NCBI GenBank assembly: GCA_012517965.1
Contig: JAAYTZ010000113.1
Coordinates: forward strand, 79,465-143,464
Length of the DNA stretch: 64,000 nucleotides
Source: Propionibacterium sp.
GTDB taxonomy: Bacteria; Actinomycetota; Actinomycetes; Propionibacteriales; Propionibacteriaceae
Direction of reading: 5' to 3'
Shown here piece by piece: positions 1 through 8,456 of this stretch. How positions within the stretch are numbered: position 1 is the first letter of the stretch; each line of letters opens with the position of its first letter. The notes below the pieces were generated by a model that saw nothing but the letters and a program-made list of their open reading frames with translations, did not search any database and was not told the origin of the DNA. The position numbers and the translations under genes are program-made.

Positions 1-1
1 G

Positions 2-547
2 GGGGTCATGGACGCCTTCTCGATCGCGATCTCGATCGCGCTGCAGTACGGCGTCCCGCTGGAGACCTACGTGCAGAAGTTCACCAATCTGAAGTTCGAG
101 CCGGCCGGGATGACCGACGATCCGGACCTGCGGATGGCGCAGTCGATCATCGACTACGTGTTCAAGCGGCTCGCGCTGGACTACCTGAGCTTCGACGAGC
201 GCGCCGAGCTCGGCATCTACACCGCGGCCGAGCGGGCCCGCTACGTGGCGACCGGGTCGTACCTGTCGGAGGAGGACGAGGCGCAGCTCATCGACTCGGA
301 GTCGCTGAAGAACGACGCGGCCGACAACATGCGCTTCGACGAGCGGGGCGCCAACCAGCCCGCGCTGCTGGCGGTCGAGCCGCGCATCGAGCACGGTCAC
401 GCGGCGCAGACCTCCGCCGAGCTCATGGAGCGGCTCACCGGCCAGGCCGTCGACGCGCCGTTGTGCTTCACCTGCGGCACCAAGATGCGGCCGTCGGGGT
501 CGTGCTACGTCTGCGAGGGCTGCGGGGCCACCTCCGGCTGCAGCTGA
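2..547 (+). CDS. nrdJ: Adenosylcobalamin-dependent (class II) ribonucleotide reductase, C-terminal part
   Basis: This is the 3' end of a gene that begins before the window; the frame is open from the first codon. Class II RNR converts ribonucleotides to deoxyribonucleotides using coenzyme B12 in the cytosol. The visible part reads VMDAFSIAISIALQYGVPLE, typical of the end of the long NrdJ catalytic region. It is followed by a variable linker and a C-terminal cysteine-rich tail (CFTCGTKM...CYVCEGC...SGCS). That tail resembles the zinc-ribbon/redox tail of NrdJ proteins, whose cysteines re-reduce the active site. The end overlaps no other gene once the frameshift in the opposite gene is allowed for. 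The family call is strong; only the last 181 residues are seen. Confidence 0.9.
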   Translation, partial: GVMDAFSIAISIALQYGVPLETYVQKFTNLKFEPAGMTDDPDLRMAQSIIDYVFKRLALDYLSFDERAELGIYTAAERARYVATGSYLSEEDEAQLIDSESLKNDAADNMRFDERGANQPALLAVEPRIEHGHAAQTSAELMERLTGQAVDAPLCFTCGTKMRPSGSCYVCEGCGATSGCS

Positions 548-571
548 CCGGTACGGGCCGGCGCCGGGTCG

Positions 572-1398
572 TCAGTCGAACTTCGGCACCACCAGTGCCC
601 ACCAGGTCTCCGGCCCGACGATCCCGTTGGCGGGGGGAGGAAGACGTCCTGGAAGGCCCGCACGGCGGCCTCGGTGACCGGCCCGAAGTGACCGTCCACG
701 GTCACGTCGAGCAGGCACTGGGCCGCCTTGACGGCCTCCCCGGTGTCGCCGGGGCCCACCGTGGCGATGAGTTCCGGCCAGTCGAGTTGGCCGCAGGTCG
801 TGCTGATGTACAGGGCGCGCCTGGCGAGTTGGAACTGCCGCATGGCCTCACCGCTGAGCGGGCCGTAGCTGCCGTCGGCCACGATCGTCGCCCCGTGGGC
901 GCGGAGCAGGTGCTGCACCGTCAACACCCGCCAGTTCGTCTCCTGGGTGGCGCCGACCGACACCAGCGGCCAGGCGTCGCGAACGCGCATCAGGAACGAC
1001 CAGGTCTGCAGGCCGACGATCCCGTCCTGGGTCAGACCCCAGTTGTACTGCACGGCGCGGATCTTCTCCTCGGTGGCGGGGCCGAAGACTCCGTCCACGA
1101 CGAGCGGGTCGTCGCCGGGGAACATCGGCAGCCCCAGCCGTTGCACAGCCCGCACGGCCTCACCCGAGTCGCCGGGCCCCACCTGGACCACCAGCACCGG
1201 CCAGGTGAGCGGGCCCACGACCCCGTCGTCCTCGAGGCCGGCGGCGGCCTGGACGGCCCGCACCGCCGCCTCCGTAGCCGGGCCGAACACCCCGTCCACG
1301 GCCACCGGGTGGCCGCGGTGGCGCAGCAGGTACTGGATCGCGGCCACACGGTCCGTCGTCGCGCCGCTGGCGATCGTCGACCAGGGGTACACGTTCAT
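572..1398 (-). pseudogene. Peptidoglycan-binding repeat protein, frameshifted in the last repeat
   Basis: Four tandem PG_binding_1-type repeats are seen, each ending in a DGVFGPATE...Q...G..DGIVG.(L/Q)TW pattern, and there is no catalytic domain. ATG at 1398 has a good Shine-Dalgarno (GAGGGAG). The fourth repeat is intact to AFQDVFLPP, then the frame changes. In the neighbouring frame the expected ending follows at once: NGIVGPETWWALVVPKFD and a TGA at 574-572. The break falls in a run of six G (632-637 on the + strand), and one extra base would restore the repeat. Without it the frame runs on to 505 and overlaps nrdJ. No signal peptide is evident, so cell-wall binding is only inferred from the repeats. 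The frameshift may be a sequencing error. Confidence 0.75.
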
Positions 1399-1597
1399 GG
1401 GGTCTCCCTCGTTTCAGACGGACGCCGCCCGCCCGCTCTCCAGCACCAGTCAACACCCACGCCACCAGGGGACACGACCCCCGGCCCCGGGCGACTCCGC
1501 CGCGCGGGGGCCTCGGCCCTTCCCGCGGCGCCGGGGCCGGAGCAGGATGGAGGTGCCCGGTCGCTGCAGACCGCAGCGCCCGGCGGAAGGGGAGACC

Positions 1598-2038
1598 ATG
1601 GCCACCACCCGCCTCACCCAGGGCCCCTGCGCCTGCACCGTCACCTACGAATCCCGGCACCTCGCGTACATCACCGGCACCCGGATCCATCGGCGTCGGC
1701 GTCGGTTGTCGGTTGACTTCGTCCTGTTCCTCACGGGCTGGGAGGCCGAGGACGCCGCGGCCGCCCGCGGCGACGAGTCCCCGCCGCCGAACGACTACTA
1801 CATCGTCAACGACACCCCGACGATCCGGGAGTTCTCGGTCCAGCTCGGAATCGACGTCCACGTCGTGGTCAACCCGGACGGCACCGCCAACCCGGAGGGC
1901 TACCCGATGCCGCTGGCGGAGTGGATCGACGCGATCACCGGCCCGGACGCCGCCCTGTACCGCTCCAACGCCTACTGGCTGACGTTCACCGGTGCCGACC
2001 ACACCGTCTGTGCCATCGAGGCCCAGTGGGTGCCGTGA
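1598..2038 (+). CDS. Conserved hypothetical protein, 146 aa
   Basis: Function unknown. The ATG at 1598 follows a purine-rich GGAAGGGGAG and is preferred to the much earlier in-frame starts, which lie opposite the peptidoglycan-binding gene. The middle holds VDFVLFLTGWEAEDAA, then PNDYYIVNDTPTIREF, then LAEWIDAI and a C-terminal YWLTFTGAD...AIEAQWVP. The same order of blocks (VxFLTGxEA, NDYYIxNxxPxxR, VSLAEW, PYWVTVxxGxVxxIxEQ) occurs in small secreted or lipid-anchored proteins of Gram-positive bacteria. Here no signal peptide or lipobox is seen, so the protein as read would be cytosolic. The N-terminal 50 residues are Arg-rich and atypical, and the start could be wrong. Confidence 0.6.
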   Translation: MATTRLTQGPCACTVTYESRHLAYITGTRIHRRRRRLSVDFVLFLTGWEAEDAAAARGDESPPPNDYYIVNDTPTIREFSVQLGIDVHVVVNPDGTANPEGYPMPLAEWIDAITGPDAALYRSNAYWLTFTGADHTVCAIEAQWVP

Positions 2039-2062
2039 CCGGTCGTGCGGCATGCTGGGGGA

Positions 2063-2380
2063 GTGAACTACGAGGTTGAGCCGCCCCGCGCCGAGGTCGA
2101 CGCCCGTCCCGGCCCGGCCGTGCTGGTGTTCGGCACCGACTGGTGCGGCTACTGCACCGCCGCCGAGCGCTTTATCGGGCCCGCCCTGGCCGCCCATCCG
2201 GACGTGCCCGTGCACCGCGTCGAGGACGGCAAGGGCCGCCCGCTCGGCCGGTCGTTCCGGGTCAAGCTGTGGCCCACGGTGATCTTCCTGCGCGACGGCG
2301 CCGAGGTCGCCCGCGTGGTCCGCCCGACCAGTCAGGCCCCGCTCGACGAGGCGCTGGCCCGCATCCCCGCGAGCGCCTGA
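2063..2380 (+). CDS. Thioredoxin-family protein
   Basis: A short (105 aa) thioredoxin-fold protein. The active site is WCGYC in LVFGTDWCGYCTAAERF, and the cis-proline region is KLWPTVIFLRDG. The redox pair CxxC suggests a thiol-disulfide role in the cytosol; the central GY dipeptide differs from the CGPC of classical thioredoxin, so the partner may differ. GTG at 2063 is chosen because CATGCT (2051-2056) sits 6 bases upstream, the spacing seen at leaderless starts elsewhere in this window. GTG at 2045 is an alternative giving six more residues. The next gene follows after 4 bases, so the two may be co-transcribed. Confidence 0.8.
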   Translation: MNYEVEPPRAEVDARPGPAVLVFGTDWCGYCTAAERFIGPALAAHPDVPVHRVEDGKGRPLGRSFRVKLWPTVIFLRDGAEVARVVRPTSQAPLDEALARIPASA

Positions 2381-2384
2381 CCCG

Positions 2385-2912
2385 ATGGCCGTAGCAGCGG
2401 ACGCCCTCGCCGGCCGGGTCGCCGTCGTCACCGTTTCGTCGCGGGGTCTGGGGCTTGAGTTCGCCCGGCTGTTGGGCCGTCACGGCGCGACGGTGGTCCT
2501 CACCGCCCGCACCGCGGACGCCGTGGCCCGCGCCGTCGCGGGCCTGTCGGCCGAGGGCATCGCCGCGCACGGCGTGGCGGCCGACGTGGCGGAGCCCGCT
2601 CAGGTGGCCGCCGTCCGCGACGAAGCGCTCGGCCTCGGCGTCCTGGACATCTGGGTGAACAACGCGGGCGCGGCCGGGGTGTACGGCCCCACGGCGACGT
2701 CCGACCCCGACGTGATGCGCGTGGTGCGCACCAACATCCTGGGCACCTACCACGGGTCGCGGGCCGCCCTGCCGGTCTTCCTGGCGCAGGGCCACGGCGA
2801 CCTCGTCAACCTGTACGGACGCGGCGCGGAGGGTCCGGTGCCCCTCCAGAACGCCTACGCACGCGGCCGTCGCTTGCAGATGGCGGTCACGGTCGTCCCG
2901 CCGGCGAGCTGA
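2385..2912 (+). pseudogene. Truncated short-chain dehydrogenase/reductase
   Basis: The 175 residues match the N-terminal two thirds of an SDR fold (usual length about 250). The cofactor loop reads VVTVSSRGLGLE, where the normal TGxxxGxG would have Gly in place of the Val after VT. DVAEPAQVAAV and NNAGAAGVYG (the NNAG motif) follow. The catalytic Tyr-x-x-x-Lys should fall in NAYARGRR, but the Lys is missing and the frame ends about 20 residues later. I looked in the other frames after 2860 and did not find the missing C-terminal helix, so this looks like a deletion rather than one indel. A catalytically active product is unlikely. Confidence 0.6.
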
Positions 2913-2946
2913 GCAGGCCGGCGGGACGATCAAGCCGGACGCACCG

Positions 2947-4596
2947 TCAGTCGAAGCAGGACCCGCCGATGAACTCGCGGATGATCGAGTTGGCGGGGAT
3001 GTACCGCTCCGAGGCCGGCCGGAAGAACCGCAGCAGCTTGAGCAGCCGACTGGCCTCGACGTAGACGGGGGAGTCGTGGTCGATGGCCTCCAGCAGGGGC
3101 TGCACGTGCGGCTGGAGGGCGTTGATCTCGTAGAGCAGCGACGAGTTGAACATCACGTCGGCGTGCTCCTGGTAGGGGAAGATGTGCTTCTCCTCGCCGG
3201 CGCGCACCGACGGCCACATGGTCAGTGTCCCCTCGGCGCTCTTGCCGCGGGTGCGGGCGTCCCGGATGATCCGGCGCAGCGTCCGGACGTCCGAGACGAA
3301 GATCGCCGTGTGGTCGTCCATGTTGAGCGGCGTGAGCGAGCTGCAGTAGACGCGGTACTTGGCTTCGGGTGGGATGTCCGGGGTCATCGCGTCGTTGAGG
3401 CCGTGGATGCCCTCGACGATCAATACCGAGCGGTCGTTCATGCGGTAGGTCCGGCCGGTGCGCACGCGCGTGCCGGCGACGAAGTCGAAGCGCACCAGTT
3501 CGATCTCTCCGCCGGCCAGCAGCGTGGTCAGGTCGGCGCTGAGGGCCGCCACGTCGAGCGCCGCGAGGGATTCGAAGTCGTAGTTGCCGTCGGCGTCGCG
3601 GGGGGTGAGTGCGTGGGGCAGGAAGTAGTCGTCGGCGGCGATCGGGAAGGGCTCGAGGCCCAGCACGCGCAGCTGGATCGACAGCCGCTTGCTGAACGTC
3701 GTCTTACCCGACGAACTGGGGCCGGCGATCAGGACGAGTTTCGTGCGGTCGATGTCGATGAGGATCGCGTCGGCGATCTGGCTGATCTTCTTCTCGTGCA
3801 GCCCCTCGGCGACGAGGATCAGGTCGCGGCCCTCGTCGACCGACAGTTTCTCGTTGAGGCCGCCGACGTTCTGGGCGCCCAGGATGTGCGCCCAGCGCTC
3901 GGTCTCCCGGAAGGTGGCCCGCAGCTTGGGGATCTCCGAGCGGGGCGGGATGCGGTCGAGGTTCTTCTTGTCGGGCAGCAGCACCAGGATGCCTCCGGCG
4001 AACGCCTGGACGTCGAACGTGCGCAGCCGTCCGAGGGAGGGGACGAGCGTGCCGAACAGGTAATCGTGGTAGCCGCGGCAACGGTAGACCGACACGTACG
4101 GCTGGTTCACCGACTGCAGCAGGCTGGTCTTGTCCGTCATGCCCTGGTCGGCGAAGGTGCGCAGCGCTTGCTCGCGGGGGACCCGGAGCCGCTCGATGGG
4201 GGCGTCGGTGGCCACCAGGTCCCGCATGTGCGCCAGCAGCCGGGCGACCTCGTCGGTGGTGACGTGCCGCCCCCCGTCCAGGGTCGCGAACACCTCGGTG
4301 TTGATGCTGTGCTCGACGACCAGCTTCCGCCCGGGGAACAGTTCGTACACGGCGAGGGCGAGCAGGTAGCAGACGCTGCGGGCGTAGATCGCGAACCCGG
4401 TGCGGTCGCTCAGCAGGATGGGGGCCACTCGGGCCGGCTCGGTCAGCAGCGTCCCGAGGTTCACGGGTTCCCCGTTGAGCACGGCGGCGACGGGCGGGCC
4501 TCCCGGACCTTCGCCCAGCACCTCGGCCACCGACGTGCCGAACGGTACCTCCTCGACTCTCCCACCGGGCAGGGTCACGGCGATCGTGGGCGGCAT
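2947..4596 (-). CDS. TGS-domain nucleoside kinase (uridine kinase-like)
   Basis: A 549 aa protein combining an N-terminal TGS/ThrRS-like part (about residues 1-230, with LPGGRVEEVPFG at the start) with a C-terminal uridine kinase/phosphoribulokinase P-loop domain. The Walker A is GPSSSGKTTFSKRL, followed by the lid region AADDYFLPH and the IVEGIHGLND block. This two-domain form is known in bacteria and protists and is usually annotated as a nucleoside kinase; the physiological substrate is not certain. The start ATG at 4596 has the ribosome site GGAGGAG. Its neighbours are not obviously linked in function. Cytosolic; no membrane segments. Confidence 0.85.
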   Translation of the reverse strand: MPPTIAVTLPGGRVEEVPFGTSVAEVLGEGPGGPPVAAVLNGEPVNLGTLLTEPARVAPILLSDRTGFAIYARSVCYLLALAVYELFPGRKLVVEHSINTEVFATLDGGRHVTTDEVARLLAHMRDLVATDAPIERLRVPREQALRTFADQGMTDKTSLLQSVNQPYVSVYRCRGYHDYLFGTLVPSLGRLRTFDVQAFAGGILVLLPDKKNLDRIPPRSEIPKLRATFRETERWAHILGAQNVGGLNEKLSVDEGRDLILVAEGLHEKKISQIADAILIDIDRTKLVLIAGPSSSGKTTFSKRLSIQLRVLGLEPFPIAADDYFLPHALTPRDADGNYDFESLAALDVAALSADLTTLLAGGEIELVRFDFVAGTRVRTGRTYRMNDRSVLIVEGIHGLNDAMTPDIPPEAKYRVYCSSLTPLNMDDHTAIFVSDVRTLRRIIRDARTRGKSAEGTLTMWPSVRAGEEKHIFPYQEHADVMFNSSLLYEINALQPHVQPLLEAIDHDSPVYVEASRLLKLLRFFRPASERYIPANSIIREFIGGSCFD

Positions 4597-4672
4597 GGCT
4601 CCTCCAAGCGTGTGCGCAGCGTCAGGGCCAGTCTGGCCCGTCCGACCAGGCGTCGCAGCCCGCCGCGCGGTT

Positions 4673-5641
4673 TCAGCGAGGCCGGTGCCGCCGGGCCGTC
4701 TGGAGCTCGCGGGCGGCGTCCGGGCGATCGGCGGGCAACCCCAGGAACTCCCGCCAGCGCCACACCTCGCCGGCCGCCTGGATGCGGCCGGCGTTGAACG
4801 TGGCGGCCAGGCGGTCGATCCGTTTCTCCGCGTTCGAGATCCGCAGGTCGACGGGGCGGAACAGGTAGGCCCGCCCCTGCCGCTCGAGTTCCTCGAGTTC
4901 GTCCAGGGTGGCGTTGTACCGCTCGTGCCGGGTGATGAGGGCCTCGGCGACCGCGGGGTGGTCGCGGAAGTAGCGCCGGTAGAACCCGGGACGCCGCTCC
5001 GGCAGCTTGCGGTACCCGCGGGGCCGGGTGAGGACGACGAAGAACTTCGTGAACCCGTCGGCCTGCGCGGCGTCCAGCGCGATGCCCCCCGAGGTCCCCA
5101 GCGCGCCGTCCACGTAGGGTTCGCCGTCGATGATCGGCATCGGCATCAGGATCGGCATCGTCGAGGACGCCCGCACCCGCCTCATCAGCCCGGGCAGGTC
5201 GGTGAGGTCCTCGCGCCCCCAGTACACGGTCTCGCCGGTGGTGGCCTTGACCGCGCCGATCCGCACCCGGGCGGGGTTGGCGGTGAATCGTGCCCAGTCG
5301 AAGGGCAGCGCCTGCCCGGCCAGCCCCGTCTGCTCGTAGATCCATTCGGCGTTGAACAGCCCCTGGCCGCGGACGAAGGTCCGCAGGTCGCCGAAGTCCG
5401 GGTGCGCCGCCAGGTCGACGAACGACTTGCGGGCGCGCTCCGCGTCCCGGGACAGGTAGTTGCAGGTGCACGACGACCCCGCCGAGATGCCGGCGACCCA
5501 GTCGAAGTGCAACCCGTGGGCCAGCATGACGCTCAGCGCTCCCGACGAGTAGGCCGCGCGCATGCCGCCGCCCTCGAAGATCAGCGCGGTGTCGGTGATG
5601 TTGGAGGTGAGGAACTCACCCGAACCGGTCGCCTGTTCCAT
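4673..5641 (-). CDS. Patatin-like phospholipase family protein
   Basis: A 322 aa serine hydrolase of the RssA/patatin type. The oxyanion loop is FEGGGMRAAYSSG, the nucleophile Ser53 lies in GISAGS, and the catalytic Asp is in VDGALG. A hydrophobic Pro-rich IMPMPI-like stretch precedes the Asp. Such enzymes hydrolyse acyl chains from lipids; the substrate here is unknown. The ATG at 5641 has no ribosome site but lies 6 bases after TACGGT, so a leaderless transcript is likely. It is divergent from an ArsR-family regulator, which may control it. Confidence 0.88.
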   Translation of the reverse strand: MEQATGSGEFLTSNITDTALIFEGGGMRAAYSSGALSVMLAHGLHFDWVAGISAGSSCTCNYLSRDAERARKSFVDLAAHPDFGDLRTFVRGQGLFNAEWIYEQTGLAGQALPFDWARFTANPARVRIGAVKATTGETVYWGREDLTDLPGLMRRVRASSTMPILMPMPIIDGEPYVDGALGTSGGIALDAAQADGFTKFFVVLTRPRGYRKLPERRPGFYRRYFRDHPAVAEALITRHERYNATLDELEELERQGRAYLFRPVDLRISNAEKRIDRLAATFNAGRIQAAGEVWRWREFLGLPADRPDAARELQTARRHRPR

Positions 5642-5647
5642 GCTCCC

Positions 5648-5653
5648 ACCGTA
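5648..5653 (-). promoter_or_regulatory. Leaderless -10 (TACGGT) of the patatin gene
   Basis: On the minus strand TACGGT is followed by 6 bases and the ATG at 5641. No Shine-Dalgarno lies between. Confidence 0.5.
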
Positions 5654-5722
5654 GCCGCGGAGGTGATCGCGGCTCGCTGTGCCCACGGGGGGCCCCACGG
5701 GCGGGGGTCCCCGGTGCACGTG

Positions 5723-5736
5723 TCCCCCATGGGGGA
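5723..5736. promoter_or_regulatory. Palindrome in the patatin/arsR divergent region
   Basis: TCCCCCATGGGGGA is a perfect 14-base palindrome, and a further CCCCC arm follows at 5741. It lies between the two divergent starts, about 22 bases upstream of a TATAAG hexamer (5759-5764) that precedes the ArsR ATG at 5774. It is a natural candidate operator for the ArsR-family protein, but binding is inferred only from position. Confidence 0.4.
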
Positions 5737-5773
5737 ACTTCCCCCACCGCCCGGCTCGTATAAGGCTTCGAGC

Positions 5774-6172
5774 ATGACAGCCGCGTATCGGCCGGGGGGC
5801 CTGCGGTCGGACCTGTCGGGGCATTCGGACTGGGAGTGCGTCGGCGGCGTCTTCAGGGCGCTGGGCTCACCCTTGCGGGTGGGCATCGTGGTGCTGCTGG
5901 AGGAACGGCCCCGCTCGGTCACCGAACTCGTGCAGGCGCTCGACGTCTCGCAGCCACTCGTTTCTCAGCACCTCCGGGTCCTTCGCGCCGCCGGGATGGT
6001 CCGCGCGCGGCGCCAGGGCCGGGAGGTGTTCTACTCGCTGACGGACGCCGACGTGCCGGCCCTGGTCGCCAGCGCCGGCCGCCAGGTCCGCGAGCATCCA
6101 CCGGCCGGCCTGCGCCGCGTGCCGGCCCTCACGGACGGGGACGCCGCCGCGCTCCCGCCGCCCGGCGCATGA
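5774..6172 (+). CDS. ArsR-family winged-helix transcriptional regulator
   Basis: A 132 aa regulator. The core runs from about residue 20 to 100: VFRALGSPLRVGIVVLL, then the recognition segment VTELVQALDVSQPLVSQHL and the wing RQGREVFYSLTD. The usual metal-binding ELCVCDL helix is absent (the equivalent is SVTELVQAL), so it may sense something other than metal, or be redox- or ligand-free. The ATG at 5774 lies 9 bases after TATAAG. The C-terminal 44 bases overlap the 3' end of the convergent acyltransferase gene. Its divergence from the patatin gene suggests local control. Confidence 0.85.
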   Translation: MTAAYRPGGLRSDLSGHSDWECVGGVFRALGSPLRVGIVVLLEERPRSVTELVQALDVSQPLVSQHLRVLRAAGMVRARRQGREVFYSLTDADVPALVASAGRQVREHPPAGLRRVPALTDGDAAALPPPGA

Positions 6173-7427
6173 GCCACACCCCCGCCCAGACGAGCAGGAC
6201 GCCCGCGGTGGACAGCGGCGCCGCCGGGTGGATCACGGTGCCCGCCTGCCACACCAGGCCGGTCCCCGCGACCAGCACCCCGTAGGCGGCCACCGCCTCC
6301 GCGGTGTCGGGCGTCGCGCCCAGCGGGGCGATGAGCCGCACCTCGAGGCGGGCGATCTGCGGCACGACGAGCACGACGACGACCAGGGTCAGCGCGGCCA
6401 CCGTCGGTTGCGCCAGCGCCACCCCGGACGCCGCGGGTGCGGCCACGCTGATCGCCAGCAGCAGCCCGGCGGCGATCGCGATGGCCCCGATGTGCCACAG
6501 GTAGACCGACATCATGAGCGCGTTGACCGCCCCGAGGAGCCACTCTAGGCGCCGCGGCACCCGGGCCAGGAGGCCGCTGGCCTCGACGAGCCCCAGCACC
6601 CCGCACTGGGCCACGGCCAGCAGCACCATGGCGATCGTCGGGGGTTGCACGTTGGCGATGGGCAGGTCGGCCAGGCCCACCGACGAGCCCGGGTAGCCGA
6701 ACCCGAACACCAGCACGGCGATGCCGGCCGCGCCGCCGGCCACGGCCGCCCAGGCCCGCCACGCCGGCCCGGTGCGGAACCAGCCGCGGTGGTAGGCGAT
6801 CCCCAGCTGGTGCACCAGCGGCCACACCAGCAGCATGTTGATGTTCCGCAGCCAGAAGAGGTCGACCGCGAACGACCAGGCGTCGACGGCGGCCGCCGCG
6901 ACGAACAGCACCGCCATCGGCCGCCAGCCCCACCGGTCGTGAGCGGCGACGGCCGCCGGCGCTGCGGCGACGATCACGAGGTAGACGCTGATGAACCACA
7001 GCAGCTGCATGAGGGCTCGGGTGCCCTCGACCGCGGCGCTCAACCAGCCGGCCCAGGCCGCCACCGAACTCGCCAGCGCGACGACCGTGACGAACAGCAG
7101 CAGCGGCCCGACCAGCCGGTGCCCCCGCCCCGCCAGGTAGGCGCCGTAGGTCGCGCCGGCGGCGCGCTGCCGGTCGATCACCAGCGCGTGGGCGTACCCG
7201 CCCGCCACGAAGAAGACCGGGATGATCATGAACGGCCAGGACAGCGCCCACCACGGCCAGTGCTCCGGCGCCCACGGGATCATGACCGGCCGTCCGTCGA
7301 CCAGCCGCACCTGGTAGAGCAGGCTGTGGAACACCACGACGATCAGCACGGACGCCGCCCGTGCGGTGTCGATGACGTGGTTGCGGGGTGGGCGGGAGGC
7401 GGCCGCGGCCGCGGGCTGAGCGCTCAT
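6129..7427 (-). CDS. Acyltransferase family 3 membrane protein
   Basis: A 432 aa integral membrane protein with about ten hydrophobic helices. It opens with IDTARAASVLIVVVFHSLL, the typical first helix of acyltransferase-3 proteins with the conserved histidine after VVVF. Further blocks are IPVFFVAGGYAHAL and MMSVYLWHIGA, also family-typical. These proteins O-acylate sugars or cell-surface polymers; the acceptor here is unknown. The C-terminus is Arg-rich and cytosolic. The 3' end overlaps the convergent arsR by 44 bases. TACCAT lies 11 bases upstream of the ATG, a weak promoter hint. Confidence 0.85.
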   Translation of the reverse strand: MSAQPAAAAASRPPRNHVIDTARAASVLIVVVFHSLLYQVRLVDGRPVMIPWAPEHWPWWALSWPFMIIPVFFVAGGYAHALVIDRQRAAGATYGAYLAGRGHRLVGPLLLFVTVVALASSVAAWAGWLSAAVEGTRALMQLLWFISVYLVIVAAAPAAVAAHDRWGWRPMAVLFVAAAAVDAWSFAVDLFWLRNINMLLVWPLVHQLGIAYHRGWFRTGPAWRAWAAVAGGAAGIAVLVFGFGYPGSSVGLADLPIANVQPPTIAMVLLAVAQCGVLGLVEASGLLARVPRRLEWLLGAVNALMMSVYLWHIGAIAIAAGLLLAISVAAPAASGVALAQPTVAALTLVVVVLVVPQIARLEVRLIAPLGATPDTAEAVAAYGVLVAGTGLVWQAGTVIHPAAPLSTAGVLLVWAGVWLMRRAAGARRRPRP

Positions 7428-7482
7428 GACGGACGCCCATGGTAGGCGGTGGCGCGACCGACGCCCGGGGCCGCCCGCGGGC

Positions 7483-7488
7483 TAACCT
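7483..7488 (+). promoter_or_regulatory. Leaderless -10 (TAACCT) of the AEC transporter gene
   Basis: TAACCT is followed by 6 bases and GTG at 7495; no ribosome site is present. Confidence 0.5.
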
Positions 7489-7494
7489 GGCTCC

Positions 7495-8424
7495 GTGCTG
7501 CAGGCGCTCACCGGGTTCGGGACCATCTGGCTGGTCATCGGGCTCGGCTGGCTGCTGGCCCACTCCGGCATCGTGGGGTCGTCGGGTCAGGCGCTGCTCA
7601 ACCGGCTCGCGTTCGTGGCGGCGTCCCCGGCGCTGCTGTTCACGCTGGTGGCCGAGGGTTCCCTCGATCACCTCTTCTCCCGGTCGCTGATCGCCTCCGT
7701 GGCGGCGGTCGCGGCCACGATCGGGCTGTACCTGGCGCTCAACGCCTGGCGCTTCCGGCACTCCCTGGGCGGCACGACCATCGGCTGGATGTGCGCCGCC
7801 TACACCAACGCCGGCAACCTGGGCCTGCCGGTGGCGCAGCACGTCCTCGGCGACATGACCTGGATGGCGCCGATCCTCCTGCTCCAGGTGGGCCTGCTCC
7901 AGCCGTTCGCCCTGGCCAGCCTCGACATCGCGCGGGCCCGGGCCGAGGGCGTCCGGCTGTCGCCGGTGCGCTACCTGAGCCTGCCGTTCCGCAACCCGAT
8001 CACGGCCGGCATCCTGCTGGGCCTCGTCGTGAACCTCGCCCACCTGAAGCTGCCGGAGTGGCTTGCTGGGGGCATCGGGATGGTGGGCGGCATGGCCGTC
8101 CCGATGATGCTGATCGCGTTCGGAGTCTCGCTGCGGCTCGACCCGCTGCCCGGCGCCGGGCCGCACGCGTCCGAGGTGTGGACGCTGCAGGCGCTCAAGA
8201 TCCTCGTCATGCCGGCGCTCGCGATCGGCTCCGGGGCCCTGCTGGGACTGGGCCGCCCCGAACTGTTCGCGGTCGGGGTCATCGCGGCGCTGCCGACGGC
8301 CCAGAACATCTTCGTCATCTCGTCGCGCTACCACGAGTCGATGCCGGTGGCCCGCGACTGCGTGTTCTGGTCCACGATCCTGACGGTGCCGGCGATCCTC
8401 GCCCTCTCCGTCCTCCTGGGCTGA
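7495..8424 (+). CDS. AEC-family transporter
   Basis: A 309 aa polytopic membrane protein with roughly ten helices in two similar halves. The blocks YTNAGNLGLPVAQ, RNPITAGILLGLVVN and ALPTAQNIFVIS are characteristic of the auxin efflux carrier/malonate-type permease family. Family members move small organic anions; the substrate cannot be told. The start GTG at 7495 is placed by a TAACCT hexamer 6 bases upstream. It is divergent from the acyltransferase and 32 bases ahead of the next gene, which has its own promoter hexamer. Confidence 0.85.
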   Translation: MLQALTGFGTIWLVIGLGWLLAHSGIVGSSGQALLNRLAFVAASPALLFTLVAEGSLDHLFSRSLIASVAAVAATIGLYLALNAWRFRHSLGGTTIGWMCAAYTNAGNLGLPVAQHVLGDMTWMAPILLLQVGLLQPFALASLDIARARAEGVRLSPVRYLSLPFRNPITAGILLGLVVNLAHLKLPEWLAGGIGMVGGMAVPMMLIAFGVSLRLDPLPGAGPHASEVWTLQALKILVMPALAIGSGALLGLGRPELFAVGVIAALPTAQNIFVISSRYHESMPVARDCVFWSTILTVPAILALSVLLG

Positions 8425-8444
8425 CCGGGGCGCCCACCCGGGGC

Positions 8445-8450
8445 TAGGTT
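8445..8450 (+). promoter_or_regulatory. Leaderless -10 (TAGGTT)
   Basis: TAGGTT is followed by 6 bases and GTG at 8457. Confidence 0.5.
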
Positions 8451-8456
8451 GGCCGG

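Noticed and set aside
947-1597. N-terminal extension of the 146 aa hypothetical protein
   Set aside because: The text is a shadow of the opposite peptidoglycan-binding gene; a ribosome site places the start at 1598.
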